DNA of 64,000 nt from Actinernus sp. WN-2022 (GCA_030867875.1 JAOWCC010001501.1:18195524-18259523), one strand, 5' to 3'; shown: positions 13,864 to 26,529, counted from the first letter of the stretch. Notes: generated by a model not told the origin, from the letters alone. Translations and numbers: made by a program.

Positions 13864-16596
13864 GAGATATAAAGAACCTCCAAAAATGGCTTCTACGTTA
13901 ATGTGGTGGGAAATCATTATTAATTCATGGCTATTGCTGGAGTTGTTTTCGCCCGAAACTCATTCAAAACACCAGTTTAGCAATTAATCTGCGAACGTGT
14001 TCACAGGTAAAATCTTGTATTTGTTGAAAGCCATTTGCTAACAATAGTTTGGATTTGTAAAACTCGACTGTTCCCCAGTTAAAATTAACCGCGAAAGAAA
14101 TTTATGCCCTTTAGTTAACGGAAATTTATATTCGATTACGTAGTCAGCACTTAGACTTGAACTATTTTACTAAGTCAGAATTCCTTTTAGGACGACTTCC
14201 TTTTAGGACGACTTCCTTTTAGTATTAATACATAAAAAATGAAAGTCACTTAAAAGGGTTTTTTTCTCGAGTTATTTTATTTTTTTTGTTCTTACTCGGT
14301 GATTCGTATCTCGAGATTCGCCAAATTACGAGTTATAAACAACAGTGGTTGTGTATGACGGAATTCCGAATTCCGATAAAAACAAAAAAATGACTTTTAA
14401 AACTTTTGTCCGTGTCGCCAGGGCAAGAACTCAAAAATTCTATAATCTTTCTAATTCTTTTCCAAAGAAATTCAATTTTATAGCAAAAACCGGCGAGACG
14501 ACTTCGTGTGTACTCTTCCGTTTACACAAGCGTTGACTCTTTAGTTTAGATACATAAAATGCTTATTTTGTCTTTCCATGGCTCTCTTGGGGTCGTTTTT
14601 CCAAAGTTTATATAAATTCATTGAAGCGCTCTTTTCATAGCTTTTCTATGATTTAATGTAACACAAAAGATTAGATTGTTTTGTTTCGCAAAGCTAAAAT
14701 CGTACGCTTCGCTAGTTGGTTCTTGTCATGGATCCACAAACAATAACTAAGAATTGTCACTCCACGTGAAAAAGTAGTTCTTTTTTCCAAGCTTTGAGAA
14801 TCAACCTTAGATAAACTGGGGAATTTTCGCTTCGTTTTCCTCGAGTTTGAATGAGTCTCGCTTAAAATGGCTAGATAGATGTTAAGTCAATGTTTCAAAC
14901 TACTAACTCATGCGAAGTCAGGCATATGCTTCTATATAGATGCACAATACTCTTTATGAGACCGCAAAACAAGCTAGAAAAAGCATTTTCACGTCAATAT
15001 TTATTCACGAATTAACAGTGGTAGTAGGATAGAATTGAAAAAAGCCCATTTAACTTGATAGTAAATCTTAAAAAAGGTTGAGCCAGTTCAGTCTGTCAGT
15101 TGAGAGAAGAATTTTAGATAATGTAAGAAATCACTGATCCGTCGTGTAGCGAAAGCATGAAGACTGGGCCGTAGTTTTGCCCAATGAGCAATGAAAATGC
15201 GTAACTTACTTCAGTCATATTCCAGTCTCTCTGCCTTCAAATTATGGCAAATTTCACAGTTACTCCGTGACAAAGCGTATTTTACTTCGTTTATTTTGTC
15301 GTTGGTCTAAACAATGTTTGGTAACTCAAAATAATTTCAAAGAAAAACATGAAACTATGCGGTTATTCTCCTTCTAGCACTATTATAATTTCTCCATTGC
15401 TCTACATTTGTCCGGCAAAGATTTTTTTACGAGAAAGCATATATAGTTTCGTAACACATAACTTTCTATCTCCCTTTGTTGGTAGTATCTAAACACTGAT
15501 TTACTTCATTTTAATATAAAAACAACAAAAACGTATCTCTCTTCCGACTGTTGGCAATTTATTGAGTCGCTCAATCCGTGATTCGAAAATTGATACGTAT
15601 ATCTCAGTACCGTGACTATCGCTTCTAGTTAACCGGAGATTGGATATTCCTAAAGCCAGGTCTTTGTACTTAATTTTGCCGGTTAAACTGTTGTTGTTGT
15701 TTTTTTCCTGAATGTCCGAGTTACAGGTATCTCAGTTGACTTTCTGCCTCGGTTGACTTTTAACTCTGGCCGTAAAACCTTAGGTTTTAGCGTGGACTTT
15801 CTTTCTAAGTTACGCCATGTGATTTAGTTATCAGGAATGTATCGGCCGGACTCACCTAAATGGAAAATAGCTCAAGCTTTTTACCGTAACAAAGTAAAGC
15901 TATAGAACTACCTTTAGTCCTGCAATGGAATAAAAGGTGCACAGAAACACATGAAAAATGGAAGTTCGGCTTAGCCGGACTGTGTAAAATATGCCACTGA
16001 AGGTACACTGACTGACCGAAACGAGGATAAAACTAAATTCTCTCAAAGCTAAATGATAGTTTTTACGTAGTTTTTGCACGGTGATCTTTGAGTGAGTATT
16101 TATATGCCCATACGTGTAAATGTTTGTATTACGAAGCCTGAACCAGTGTGTTTTTCAACAGGTATGCGTAGCTCTGTCCAGTTGCTGTTGAGCCCAGACA
16201 GTCAATCATGCAAGGAGATCCGAGAAAAAAATAATTTTCAACCAGAAAACTCTCCTAGCTTATCCAGGCCTTTTCTCTAAGAACTGGATTCATCTTTTGC
16301 CAGTTCGTGATCAAAATATATTCAGATATACCCGCTGTACTTCTAGAGATTAGAAATATAATTCATAACCAAACCGGCTTTCCATTATGCTTAACTGCAT
16401 GTCCTGCATTGCCGGCGGTCTACTGCAAGCTATACTAAGCTTATAATTATTACGTTAGAGCTTTCTTAATAGAGAACTACAGAAGACAGGACTTCTTGGA
16501 TTAACTAAAAAGAAATACAAAGCAACAACTGGCTCAAAGCTAGTTCTAGCTCAAAACTGTAAATTAACGATTTTAGCCGTTACAGGCACGCTTTCA
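13864..16596. other. Intergenic; no gene seen
   Basis: AT-rich sequence without a recognisable coding region. A small tandem repeat of GACGACTTCCTTTTAG (16 bp, two full units plus a partial one) lies at about 14178-14223. The 62-63 codon ORFs here look random. Confidence 0.5.
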
Positions 16597-17307
16597 GCAA
16601 GGGCACCCAACGAAGTTTTCGGTTAAAAAGCTGTTCGGGAGAGTAAGTTAGCCTAAAACTTTCGGATTTGAAAAAATTGTCCCTAGAAAATTTGTTTTCA
16701 ATCCCTTGAAAATTATAGAAGAAAAGGGAGACTAAAAGGTTTCCCCTAAAATATTCGTACGTATTCGTCTGATCAACAGAGTAAGAGTTTTCCCCTAAAA
16801 TATTCGTACGTTTTCGTCTGATGAATAGAGTCAGAACGATCAGGAAAAAACACATTGGTTGGAATGGAAAATAAACCCACATATTATCACAAATCATTTA
16901 GTGAAGCGGCCACCCAAAGTTTTCGAGAACACATTTTCATTCTCTAAGAAATTCTGACATCTAAAATCAGAAAGAATAAACCTTTAGCAAATGGAGGTCA
17001 CCTAAAAGAATTGCCTGAAGGAAAAAAGAACCCCTAAAAAATTCGTACCGCCACAAAACTTTGCAACATGAAGTTGCTTGGGCTAGAAAATTCTTGTTTA
17101 TATACTCTAGACTACTAACAAATTCGTAGGCCGGGAATATTTTGCCATAGTATTTTCGGTTGACGCGATTTCCACCTAGAAAATCCGAACAGCTAATATC
17201 TTTCTAGAAGACATCAAAAGACATAGTAGGCGCCTTAAAATGGCTAGATGAGCTGCATACAACTGGTTTCAAACGAATTTCAAAAAGTACTCGTTGGGTG
17301 CCCTTGC
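16597..17307. mobile_element. Mutator-like MITE (about 710 bp)
   Basis: Terminal inverted repeats GCAAGGGCACCCAACGA (left, from 16597) and its complement TCGTTGGGTGCCCTTGC (right, ending 17307). Flanking sequences CGCTTTCAG and GGCTTTCAG look like a slightly diverged target duplication of about 9 bp, although the right copy is offset by two or three bases; that size fits the Mutator superfamily. The interior has repeats of a CCCCTAAAATATTCGTACG unit (twice at 16742-16840, with weaker copies near 17032, 17115 and 17175) and no transposase. The 105-codon minus ORF inside is an accident of this sequence. Confidence 0.8.
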
Positions 17308-18836
17308 CGGCTTTCAGTTCATGTCTGCTCTGTGCTTGTATTTCCACCTGTGTGTGTCTGTAATTCATGCATAAAGCTCTTGATACACTAGCAAGCCACT
17401 GACTACCTACTAGACAACCGAAAATTATACTTGACGTTGTGGTCCCGTTTCATTCGCGTGAATAGCGCTTTTTTGCTTCCGCTAGCGCTAACCCGACTGA
17501 ACACCCTTTTGTACAGAAAAAAAACTTGTATCTCTTGAGATTTAAAGTCATCGTGAGAGATCTAGAACCTTAATATTGTCTGCTGAGCAGACTGAAATTA
17601 CTAGAAATTATGATTTAAAAAATCATTGCGTCCAATTCCAGCTTTAACTCATGAGCCGTGTATCTAACCATAGTCGTGTGCGAATTGCTGTGAAATCTAA
17701 ACCCCCACTTTTTGATTTGTTAAACCAAACAATAATATTATTATACGCTACTTTTATAATTATATTTTTAATGTGTTTAATAAACCCGAGTCCTGAAGAC
17801 AGCTTTGAGGAAGCGTCCATTTGTCTTTTTGCAGGCGACCTTTGCTTAAATTGTTATTTTATCTCGCGATTGAATTTGGTTTCGTTTTCGAGAGAAGGAC
17901 CGTGACAGCACACCTATATATTTCACTTATAATTCAGAAATGCAGTATATATCCCGGTTATGATATACGTCAGTTATAGACCATGCGCGTGCCTCCTAAC
18001 TAAAATACCGGCGGTCATGGTTACTCCAAGTTTATTCATAGGTTATTTCACACGCTTTTTAGTTTACTTAAAGCTTGATGCTGTGGCACACGCTCTCTTC
18101 TTTCCCGCCACAGAAAACCAATATTTATCAGATTATTCACTGAGAAATGGGCAAACGTTAATCAGTTATGTATGAAGAGATTAAAAAAGGGTTCCCGTTT
18201 GGTCGGGGTGCGTTCACTCTTGGAACATGTACAATTCCCCCAAGGCGCTCTAAGTTTCTTAAATTACTTGGCTTTGCGGGCGATTCAACTTTGAGCGAAT
18301 TGTTTTGTGAAACTATTTAAGGTTGTGAACTAAGCCGCTAACGTTTGTAATGGTTTATTCGTTGCTTAATCCAAACGAGGTTCTCATAGACGATACTTTT
18401 TTTTAGTTACATGTAGCTACACTAGTTTGCTGTGGTTGAATAATGAACCATTTTCAACAATGTAACTGTGTTAACTGCACCTGATATCAATATTCGCTGG
18501 TGTGTGGTCATGCGTGAAAGCCTGAACAGGTTTCCTATTCTCTCATTTCAAAAAATACAACGCTAATATAGAGAAGCTCTCCCTGATTCTTTTCCTGTGA
18601 TCCAAATCTTCTTAGCTTCAACAATTCGTCATTTTTATTCAGACTTTAATGTATTTCAAAGACTGGTGTAAATTCCACTTTCTTAAAGGTGATATCCCAT
18701 GCAGGTCCTTAATACAGCCCTAAAAGGATTAATGGACAATTATATTTGCAAACCGTTAATTAACTTGAAACCTAATCTTAGAATCTGCGTCGGCGTTTTA
18801 GAACAAAGTTGTTTACTAAAGGTATTTATATTTCTA
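17308..18836. other. Intergenic; no gene seen
   Basis: Only short unsupported reading frames (up to 84 codons) and no repeat with clear ends. Confidence 0.45.
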
Positions 18837-19032
18837 AAGCGTAGTCCACACGAGCAAGTTTTTCTTGACAAGTTTTTCCTTGACAAGTTTTATTTGCTCG
18901 TGTAGACGACGAAAAGTGACAAGTTTTTCCTTGACAAGTCTCCTTGTTGAAAAACTGGCGTGCCAGTTATTGAACAAGGCAACTTGTCAAGGAAAACTTG
19001 TCAAGGAAAACTTGCTCGTGTGGACTACGCTT
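18837..19032. mobile_element. Short MITE (196 bp)
   Basis: Inverted termini AAGCGTAGTCCACACGAGCA (left) and its complement ending TGGACTACGCTT (right), continuing into arms made of repeated CTTGACAAG / CTTGTCAAG blocks. The interior holds further CTTGACAAG copies in both orientations. No coding capacity. Confidence 0.85.
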
Positions 19033-19234
19033 AATAGCAAATAGTTTAGAACTGCGTACCAGTAAGTTGAATAGCCTTTTGTTGAATAGATATCCTTTTG
19101 ATCAATTTACTGATGCAAAAAACGTGGTTCGACGTTCAAGTGACAAATGTTCATCCGAAAAGTGCATCCAAAGAGTATTGCTATGAACTACAAATTCGTT
19201 AAATGAAAAACGTTTTCTTGCAAAATGAACCTAG

Positions 19235-21510
19235 CTGGACTAAAGTACCAACAATTTCAACCAGTTACGACTTGTAACTTGTAATTTAGGGTCATTGAGC
19301 TCAACAACAAATATGAAAACAACTTGTGTTTCTGCGAAGCAAACCACCTCTTGTTCTTTTGGTATGGACGGGTGAGGGATTTACTAGAAGTTCTGGTACC
19401 TTGTTAGGCACAAGTACTTTTTAGTGCTGCTCGCAAACTTTCACGAGCATGTTATGATCTACTTATAACCCAAGATGATCTGGGGAAAACTGAGTTGTAG
19501 TATTTCACTTTTATGTGAACTAAAGGCATTAGTATTTCAAACAACGTGTTTACCACCTCCGTATTCCTTTGTTGCATCCTTAATGACAGCAATACAATAT
19601 TTTTATTGTCTTCTTGAAACTAGTATGTTAAATTTTCTTCAATGAGAACCATTTTACTGATCAATTTTTAACTGTTAAATCTAACCGTTCAAGTCAAAAG
19701 TTGCTAAAGATTTGAGCCATAACAAAACCAGGCAAGTGTTTAGGTTAAGGGAGAATTCCAGTGCATGAGATCAACTCCAGTTATCGTATTCTTAAAACCC
19801 CTTCATTTATTTTATATATATTATGGGTATGTAAGCTCGTGCATCCTATGCGACAAGACTATTTATGAAGTTTATGGTAATTTGTCCAAGTAATTCAGTG
19901 ATTCACTTGCCGGAGGATAAATGACAACATTTTTTTTCCGACTTCTTCAGATCAGCCATAGCTTGAGCAGAATATTCTTGCTAGCACCACAAGTTATAAT
20001 TTCAGTACTCAATGTGGATAGAAAAGTCCAGCGAAATACACTATATCCATGTATATCAGTCTCGCATTAAAAATGATAACACCAGAATTGTTTTAGTAGA
20101 AATCTTATGAAAAATAACATAACAAAACAAGTAGAGCAATATATAAAAATTAACTGAACCGTGACAGATAAAGTTAAATGGAAAAACAAATAAAAACAGC
20201 AAAAATGGAAAAGAAAAATCTGCTAGTGCGAGAGTTCTTATACTCGAAATAGTTGACGGATTATCTAAAGTTATTCGCTTTTATCTCTTTTTCGATTTCT
20301 GTCGGACTATTAATTCTGGTTAATGGTATATTTTGTTTCACGATGTATTCTTCAATTGTTTCGAATCTAAGACAAACCAGAAACGATCAAATTAGGCTGG
20401 GATGACTAAAACTGATCTTGCGGGAATTTTGCTGAAAGAAGAGTCCATAACTCCAAACTTTTCACTGCGCACATAACAGGCATTCATAATCATTCAGGCA
20501 GCCTAACCTCTGCAGTTACCCCGGCTCACTTAGTACACACACAGTCACCATTCAATAGTTTTAGTATGAGTGGCAGCGGTCGCGCGAGTGGACATGGGTG
20601 CCGTCCGGCCGAGTTGTATGTCGCACGCCACATTGAATCAAGTATAATAACTTTGCCTACCCATGCACTCAGTAATAATGCGTAATAATGCACTGACAGC
20701 GCCATGGCAAATAATCTGTTAGCTTAAGAGGTTCATAAACTGCAAGCTTATTATTTGCTTCTTTACATTTCTTTCCGGCTTTATTCCTAAGGGGGATATA
20801 GAGGAACTTCTAGTTAATACGTAACCAATAGGTAGCCTGTCAGACTGATAGGAAATTATGTACGTTTAACGTTAACCATCAACAGATACCCTTGAGCAGA
20901 AACTAAATACTTTGCCAGTTCATTCACTCATGAAGCAGAGGCTGAATCCTAAAAATGTGTACTCTTCAGTCTCTGATATATCGCCGGAGTTTAATGTCAT
21001 CGGCGAAAGTTCAATGACTCCAGATACATGTGAGCTAGTTCCACTTTTCGCCTCTTTCCTCAATTTGTTGCACTATACGGGAAAACATTGCAATTCCCTT
21101 TCGAGTACTGGTTATGTCTGGAAAAAGGATATTATAGTTCTAAACAAACCGGGTTGTTCTAAGCCGCTATTATATCCGGATTAAGTATGCAACAAAGGAA
21201 CGGAGACGTGGTCGGAAAACACGATGTGTGCAATATAAATTACTTTAGTGAAGACGATAAATTCTACGCAGCTAATGTTCGTCTAGGAATATGAAAACTT
21301 GTTTGTAAAAGTTTTGGGAGTACTGTAAAGTACTTGTGCCTATCAAGGTACCAGAACTTCTAGTAAATGCCTCACCCGTCTATACCATAAGAACAAGGGT
21401 GGCTTGCTTCGCAGAAACACAAGTTGTTTTCTTATTTGCTGTTGAGCTCAATGACCCTAAATTACAAGTTACAAGTCGTACTGGTTGAGATTGTCGGTAT
21501 GCCCCAGTTC
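19235..21510. mobile_element. 2.3-kb inverted-repeat transposon, non-autonomous or decayed
   Basis: The segment from about 19235 (TTTCAACCAGTTACGACTTG onward) reappears in reverse complement ending near 21510. Matching blocks in order from the ends inward are: ACTTGTAACTTGTAATTTAG, GGGTCATTGAGCTCAACA, GAAGTTCTGGTACCTTG, GGCACAAGTACTTT, and finally CCTTTGTTGCATCCTTAA (left, about 19565) against its complement at about 21181. The arms are therefore about 350 bp and diverged by small changes. The roughly 1.6-kb interior has no intact ORF; the 90-codon frame at 20912-21184 overlaps the right arm. I could not assign a superfamily because the exact termini and target duplication are blurred. Confidence 0.75.
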
Positions 21511-23192
21511 AGGGTAATTTTAAGGAAAATTAAAGGTAGCTGCTAAAGCTGTCAAGGACTTTTATGGATTTTTTTATTGCTGTTTTGAGAAAGTTTCTTG
21601 GTAAGTTAGAACACGTTTTTTGCATTCTGAAATCAGGAAGAAAGTTGATATTGTATGCAACAAAGGTAATATAGCTTTCGCCGTGTTAGGTAAGGCGCCG
21701 ACCACGACAGCCAAATACGTTTAACAGGTTCTTTTGACAACTTAATTAAATCGACATTGTTGATTTCAAAGAGTATTCAAACAACTGATCCCTTTCATAA
21801 CACGGTGAAATCCTGATTTTTAAAACGTCAAAGGTATAGTGTTGTTTCCAGCTCAGCGGCTGAATGAAACGTCTTGTTTACCAAAGTTAAAGGAAAGAAA
21901 GATTATTAAGAACTGCGTGCCAAAAAGACGAAAATAAATCAGGTCTACCTCATAAATTGTCTTGTTTATCATAGTTTCAGTGTGTGATTCCTCTAAGTGA
22001 AATAACGTTGGTTGTCAAAACATTACACCTATTTTTATGAGGGTTAACAAAGTTCTTATGTAATACCAGGGAGGCTAATTATAATATTCAAGAAAGGTTT
22101 TCAAATAGGCGACACAATGAACTGACCTGACAATGGAAACTTATTATTTTTTCAAATTTATTTTCTGTTTCGAGTTAAGCAGTCAGTGCGGTTACATCAA
22201 TTTTCGCCGGAAAAAGCTGTCACATAAAACGACATAAAACCAAAAATAACTAATTATTTTTAAAACTGGCAATAATACTGTTACTCCCCACTGTTTCTTT
22301 TTCATGGTCTTGTTTTTCTTTTTCATGGTCTTGTTTTTCTTTTTCTTTTTAATCGCGTTATTGGCTGTAAAATGTTTTGTGCTACGCGCTCTCGTACCTG
22401 CTGGCAAACGAGATACCTACAAAATAATGTGAAAATACGACTACCTGAGACAATAAGCTAAGAGAATATTATGAGGTATACGCACAGTTTAATTTGTGAA
22501 AAAGATACAAGGTTGTTCTCTTTGTAAACGAATGGCTTATCGAACTGGGCTGAGTACTTTATTTGCACTCAACGTCCGATGCCGGGTACTTCCAGGATTT
22601 TTGGGTGGGAGTGTACTGCCTGGGTGTCAAAACCCTGACCCCACTTCAGACCAAAATATAAGGTTTTCTATAGTCTTTTTCAGACTTGTATTCTATCAGT
22701 TTCATATCAAGAAAAACTGAATGAAAATGTGCGGTCTCGTACTTCCCTGTGTATGCTTTCCAGGTATACTGGAGGAAATTGTAGACAATTTTGACGAAGG
22801 ATGGAAAAGATTCGAGTGGATGAGAAATACTGCTTTTAAGAGAAATTTAGAGCAAATTGACTGAATAATGAACTGAAATCAAGTTTCTAGAATAACCTTT
22901 TGTAATCCATTTTAATCCCCTCTGTCGAAAAAGTATGAAAAGCATATCAGGACATTCACATTGTTCGATCTAAGAGTATTTTTTTGTAGTTTTGTTTCAA
23001 AATTAAGAAACTTGAAGTCTGGAAATTGAAAACCCTGCTCCCCGTTAAACGGACTGGAATGAGCTTAACTTCCTGCAACATTGCGTGATGTACTTGTGAA
23101 GGCATTAACCGCGATAGTCGCGTATTATTTAGCAGAATAAGCGTTCTTCTATTATTAACATATTATGTCATTCAAAGCTCTTTAACTCCAAA
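21511..23192. other. Intergenic; no gene seen
   Basis: No recognisable gene. A short tandem repeat of a 22-bp unit (TTTTTCATGGTCTTGTTTTT-like) lies at about 22298-22352 and explains the lysine-rich minus ORF there. Confidence 0.45.
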
Positions 23193-23994
23193 TACCGTGT
23201 AGGAAGAATTTTTTGCGGGAGGAAAATTTTGCGGATTGCCGACTCAATTTGTTTTGCGGGAAGAAATGTTTGCGGATCGAGACAGCTAAAATTTCTGCTG
23301 GGAGGAAATTTTGGCGGATTTCTGGTCAAGTATAAATAAAATTCAAGGCAGTATCGGTATTAAATTGAAATTTTACTTCCTGACTTACAATTTCGACCGG
23401 AAGTTTTTATAGTTGTTCTTCTAGCGCCAACATGAACATAAACAACGACAAAACCTGAGTGACTTATTGTACGTTCTTGTAAAAACGTATTAGTCGATTA
23501 TGATAACAGTCTCCGTTTCTTTTGAGGACGTGTCTGGAGTTGAATCGGGAATACAGATGACTGTTGTGCCAGTCGCCTCGTTGTTATGAGAGTACGCTTT
23601 ATTTGCTGCAGGAATTAAGTCTGTAGATTAATCCATTGAGTACATGTACTTTGGAATTGACTGTATGTTGTCAGTCTTTATTTACGACAACTGACGTTGA
23701 ACGTGACACAGAAGCGGGAAAGTACGGTTTTCCGTGAGAATCCGGCAATGTGAGAGGAAAAATGTATTTTATTAACTTTGGCTAGCGTTTCCTATTATGT
23801 TAAATGTTAACAAGTTCCTGTTAACCCGATATAACCATTAAAACAAGATTTACATTTTTTTCTCTGGGAGTATATTTTTGCGGCAGAAAATTTTGCGGGA
23901 GTTTTTTTCGGCGGGAGTTTTTTTTTGCGGATCGAAGGAAATCCGCAAAATCCGCAAAAAATTAACTCCCGCAAAATTAAACTCCTACACGGTA
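23193..23994. mobile_element. MITE (about 800 bp) with GCGGGAG-rich ends
   Basis: Left terminus TACCGTGTAGGA at 23193 and right terminus TCCTACACGGTA ending 23994 are exact complements. Both subterminal zones carry many TTTTGCGGGAG / TTTGCGGAT blocks (left 23208-23325, right 23870-23975). The interior is AT-rich and non-coding. Confidence 0.85.
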
Positions 23995-24849
23995 CACTGC
24001 TTTTAATAAGTAAATAAATCGGATGTAATGTTCAGTAAAGATTTGTTGGTAATTAAAGGTCAGCCCATTGCAGTTCAACAAATAGACTTGCTACATACAA
24101 GTCGACCTCTTTTCCTCTGAGCCTCTTAGAACGAAGGCGGGAAACTAAAATCTCGTTTTAAGAGAAGCGAAGGCGGGAAAAAAAACATCTCGTTTTAAAC
24201 GGGACTTGGAGAAAGTCTATTCAACAAAGTCTCGTGCATTTTGCTTTTGCTTGTGCTAATAAAGTGGCTCAGTCGTAGCTACAATAGCTTCCTCCAAATC
24301 TGATGTGAAAATGCGCGGGAAATCATACAACGCAGCGTATGAAAAAATATCGCGAGCGGTTGGTACCTTTACCCACACTCCTTTGCGCACGAAAAACATT
24401 AAATTGTAGATAAGAGTTTTTAAATCTTACTACGAGCCAGAGCAAGTGTTATGTTACCAATAGACTGTCATTTCCGTTAAAGGCACTCAAATACCCAAGC
24501 TCACGCCTGTTATACTTTAACAGACTATCAAACCTCTCTTTGAAAGGATTTTTTTAGAAATAGATGGAAAATTAAAAGAACGCTTATGTTGTAATTTGTA
24601 GCTGACAATGAGGACAAAATGTGAACATGCGGTGCCTGTGACTAACGGTAAATAAGATCCGGGGGGGGGGGGGGGGGTCGGCACTCATGAATAAGGGTTA
24701 GTAAAGGGGAAATTGTTCAAGCAAGCAACCGTAAACGACAATCCTGCTGGTGTACGTTGGATCAAACTAGTGATCTAATCGGCTATCAAATAAAAAATAA
24801 CTATGAAGAAGCAAAGACCGATATAACGTAGAATTTTGAAATTAGTGGT
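23995..24849. other. Intergenic with a poly-G tract
   Basis: No gene seen. A run of 18 G lies at 24660-24677. AAGGCGGGAAA occurs twice near 24133-24180 beside ATCTCGTTTTAA, a small local duplication. Confidence 0.5.
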
Positions 24850-26144
24850 ACCACAGGGAGCCCAGGCTCACAACATGAAGACAATATAAGGATTTGTATG
24901 AAACTTTATCGCTAGTATATATAGTTGATGGAAAATGATAATAAACATCCATTAAAGTTTACATACCACATCAAATGTTGTCCAGCTGTCGTTTCTTGTC
25001 TGTCTTGGAGCCTTCAACTGAAGCCGCATTTCAGCGAAAAAAAATTTTTTAGTTCACCTCTACCTAAAATATCACAAGGGTGCACACTCGTATACTTGAC
25101 AGGCCGACGAAAAAACGCCATAAATCAGCTTTAACGGATCCCAGTCGCTCAAAAACCTCACTCGAGTGTAGATCGAAGATTACTTTTCCCAGGTAGCGTG
25201 CTTTCCCTCCCTAGCGTTTCTCCATCGCTTCAAGAAGACGGAAATATTATCACAAAGTTTCAACTTTTCGCTACCGAGTATGGTTGTGAGCTCAAGTCGA
25301 GACACATAACCGCCATCATGGCATGTAACCGAGCCTTTCATGAACAGCGCACGCTATGATTGGTCGATAGTCGTCATGGAAATGAGACTCAATTCTCCCG
25401 TCGGGGAAGGTAACGAACGCAACAGTCGTTACAAAACTCGACTCGCCCGGGAGGCCAAAAGACACTTTGCAAAACTCCCGCCAATCAGAAACAGCCGACA
25501 TTTGTTTACAAATTTCAAACGACATGGAGGGAAAATGTCCGCGAAGGGTCCAACTTTTTCTTTCTTTGTAACAACTGTTGCGTTCGTTACCTTCCCCGAC
25601 GGGAGAACTGAGTCTCATTTCCATGACGACTATCGACCAATCATAGCGTGCGCTGTTCATGAAAGGCTCGGTTACATGCCATGATGGCGGTTATGTGTCT
25701 CGACTTGAGCTCACAACCATACTCGGTAGCGAAAAGTTGAAACTTTGTGATAATATTTCCGTCTTCTTGAAGCGATGGAGAAACGCTAGGGAGGGAAAGC
25801 ACGCTACCTGGGAAAAGTAATCTTCGATCTACACTCGAGTGAGGTTTTTGAGTGACTGGGATCCGTTAAAGCTGATTTATGGCGTTTTTTCGTCGGCCTG
25901 TCGAGTATACGAGTGTGCACCCTTGTGATATTTTAGGTAGAGGTGAACTAAAAAAAAGTTCTCGCTGAAATGCGGCTTGAAGGCTCCAAGACAGACAAGA
26001 AACGACAGCTGGACAACATTTGATGTGGTATGTAAACTTTAATGGATGTTTATTATCATTTTCCATCAACTATATATACTAGCGATAAAGTTTCATACAA
26101 ATCCTTATATTGTCTTCATGTTGTGAGCCTGGGCTCCCTGTGGT
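24850..26144. mobile_element. Foldback element with near-perfect 580-bp inverted arms
   Basis: The left arm 24850-25435 begins ACCACAGGGAGCCCAGGCTC; the right arm 25565-26144 is its reverse complement. The two match almost base for base with a few small changes (for example an AACTGAAGCCGCATTTC / AAGCCGCATTTC length difference). The central 129 bp (25436-25564) is unique. No transposase is encoded. Two 114-codon ORFs on opposite strands and the paired MMENDNKHPLKFTYHIKC ORFs at the ends are the same arm read twice and are not genes. The high arm identity suggests either recent insertion or continued arm-to-arm conversion. Confidence 0.95.
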
Positions 26145-26145
26145 G

Positions 26146-26186
26146 GTACAATATTTCGGCTGGCCACACCAGCCTTCTTCAGGTAC
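26146..26186 (-). ncRNA. Hammerhead-ribozyme-like motif, copy 1 (Penelope-type 3' end)
   Basis: On the minus strand the order is: stem I strand GUAC (26186-26183), CUGAAGA core, one extra A, stem II GGCUGG with loop UGUGG and CCAGCC, GAAA core, UAUU, then the second stem I strand GUAC (26149-26146). This is the hammerhead order CUGANGA, stem II, GAAA, UH, with a vestigial stem III. It lies about 80 bases downstream of a Penelope-like ORF tail on the same strand, where hammerhead motifs are known in Penelope-like elements. The extra A after the CUGAAGA core and the minimal stem III make activity doubtful. Confidence 0.45.
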
Positions 26187-26268
26187 AATGAAGAAAATTT
26201 ACATTGGCGTGTATTTTTGAACGTGATACTAAGCTGTCATAAAATGTTAAGAAGGTGAAAACAGATAT

Positions 26269-26379
26269 CTAGTATGACTCTTCCCGGATGTTAAGGCCAT
26301 AAGGTTCGAGTGTTCTCGCCTGTGCGATTAAAAACGCTTCTCTGATCTTACGTATAGAGTCTCTCTTAGAAGTAGTAGT
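26269..26379 (-). pseudogene. Penelope-like element ORF tail (GIY-YIG endonuclease C-terminus)
   Basis: On the minus strand a 36-codon frame bounded by stops ends RKIREAFLIAQARTLEPYGL followed by NIREESY and TAG at 26271-26269. The pattern of a basic R-x-REA-x-x-I segment, then a short spacer, Pro and Leu-Asn is what I expect at the end of the GIY-YIG nuclease domain of Penelope-like retroelements. The reverse transcriptase and the rest of the nuclease are absent. The hammerhead-like motif follows downstream, supporting the same identity. The fragment is short, so the assignment is moderate. Confidence 0.5.
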
Positions 26380-26529
26380 TTATTTACCCACGTAGTCACT
26401 AATGAGTATAAGCTCGTTTACAATGTGTACGTGCAGTCAACTAATTAAGATAGTGGATGAAAATTTGATATTAAATTCTGAGAATACAATCAATGTTTGC
26501 TTATTTACAATTAGATAATACTAGTAATA
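26380..26529. other. Short intergenic gap
   Basis: AT-rich gap between the Penelope-like remnant and the TTAA-flanked element; nothing recognisable. Confidence 0.5.

Noticed and set aside
24660..24677. Poly-G run as a functional element
   Set aside because: A homopolymer of this kind may be a slippage product or assembly uncertainty; no associated motif.
25316..25684. Two 114-codon ORFs on opposite strands
   Set aside because: They are the same inverted arm of the foldback element read from each side; no domain and no independent support.
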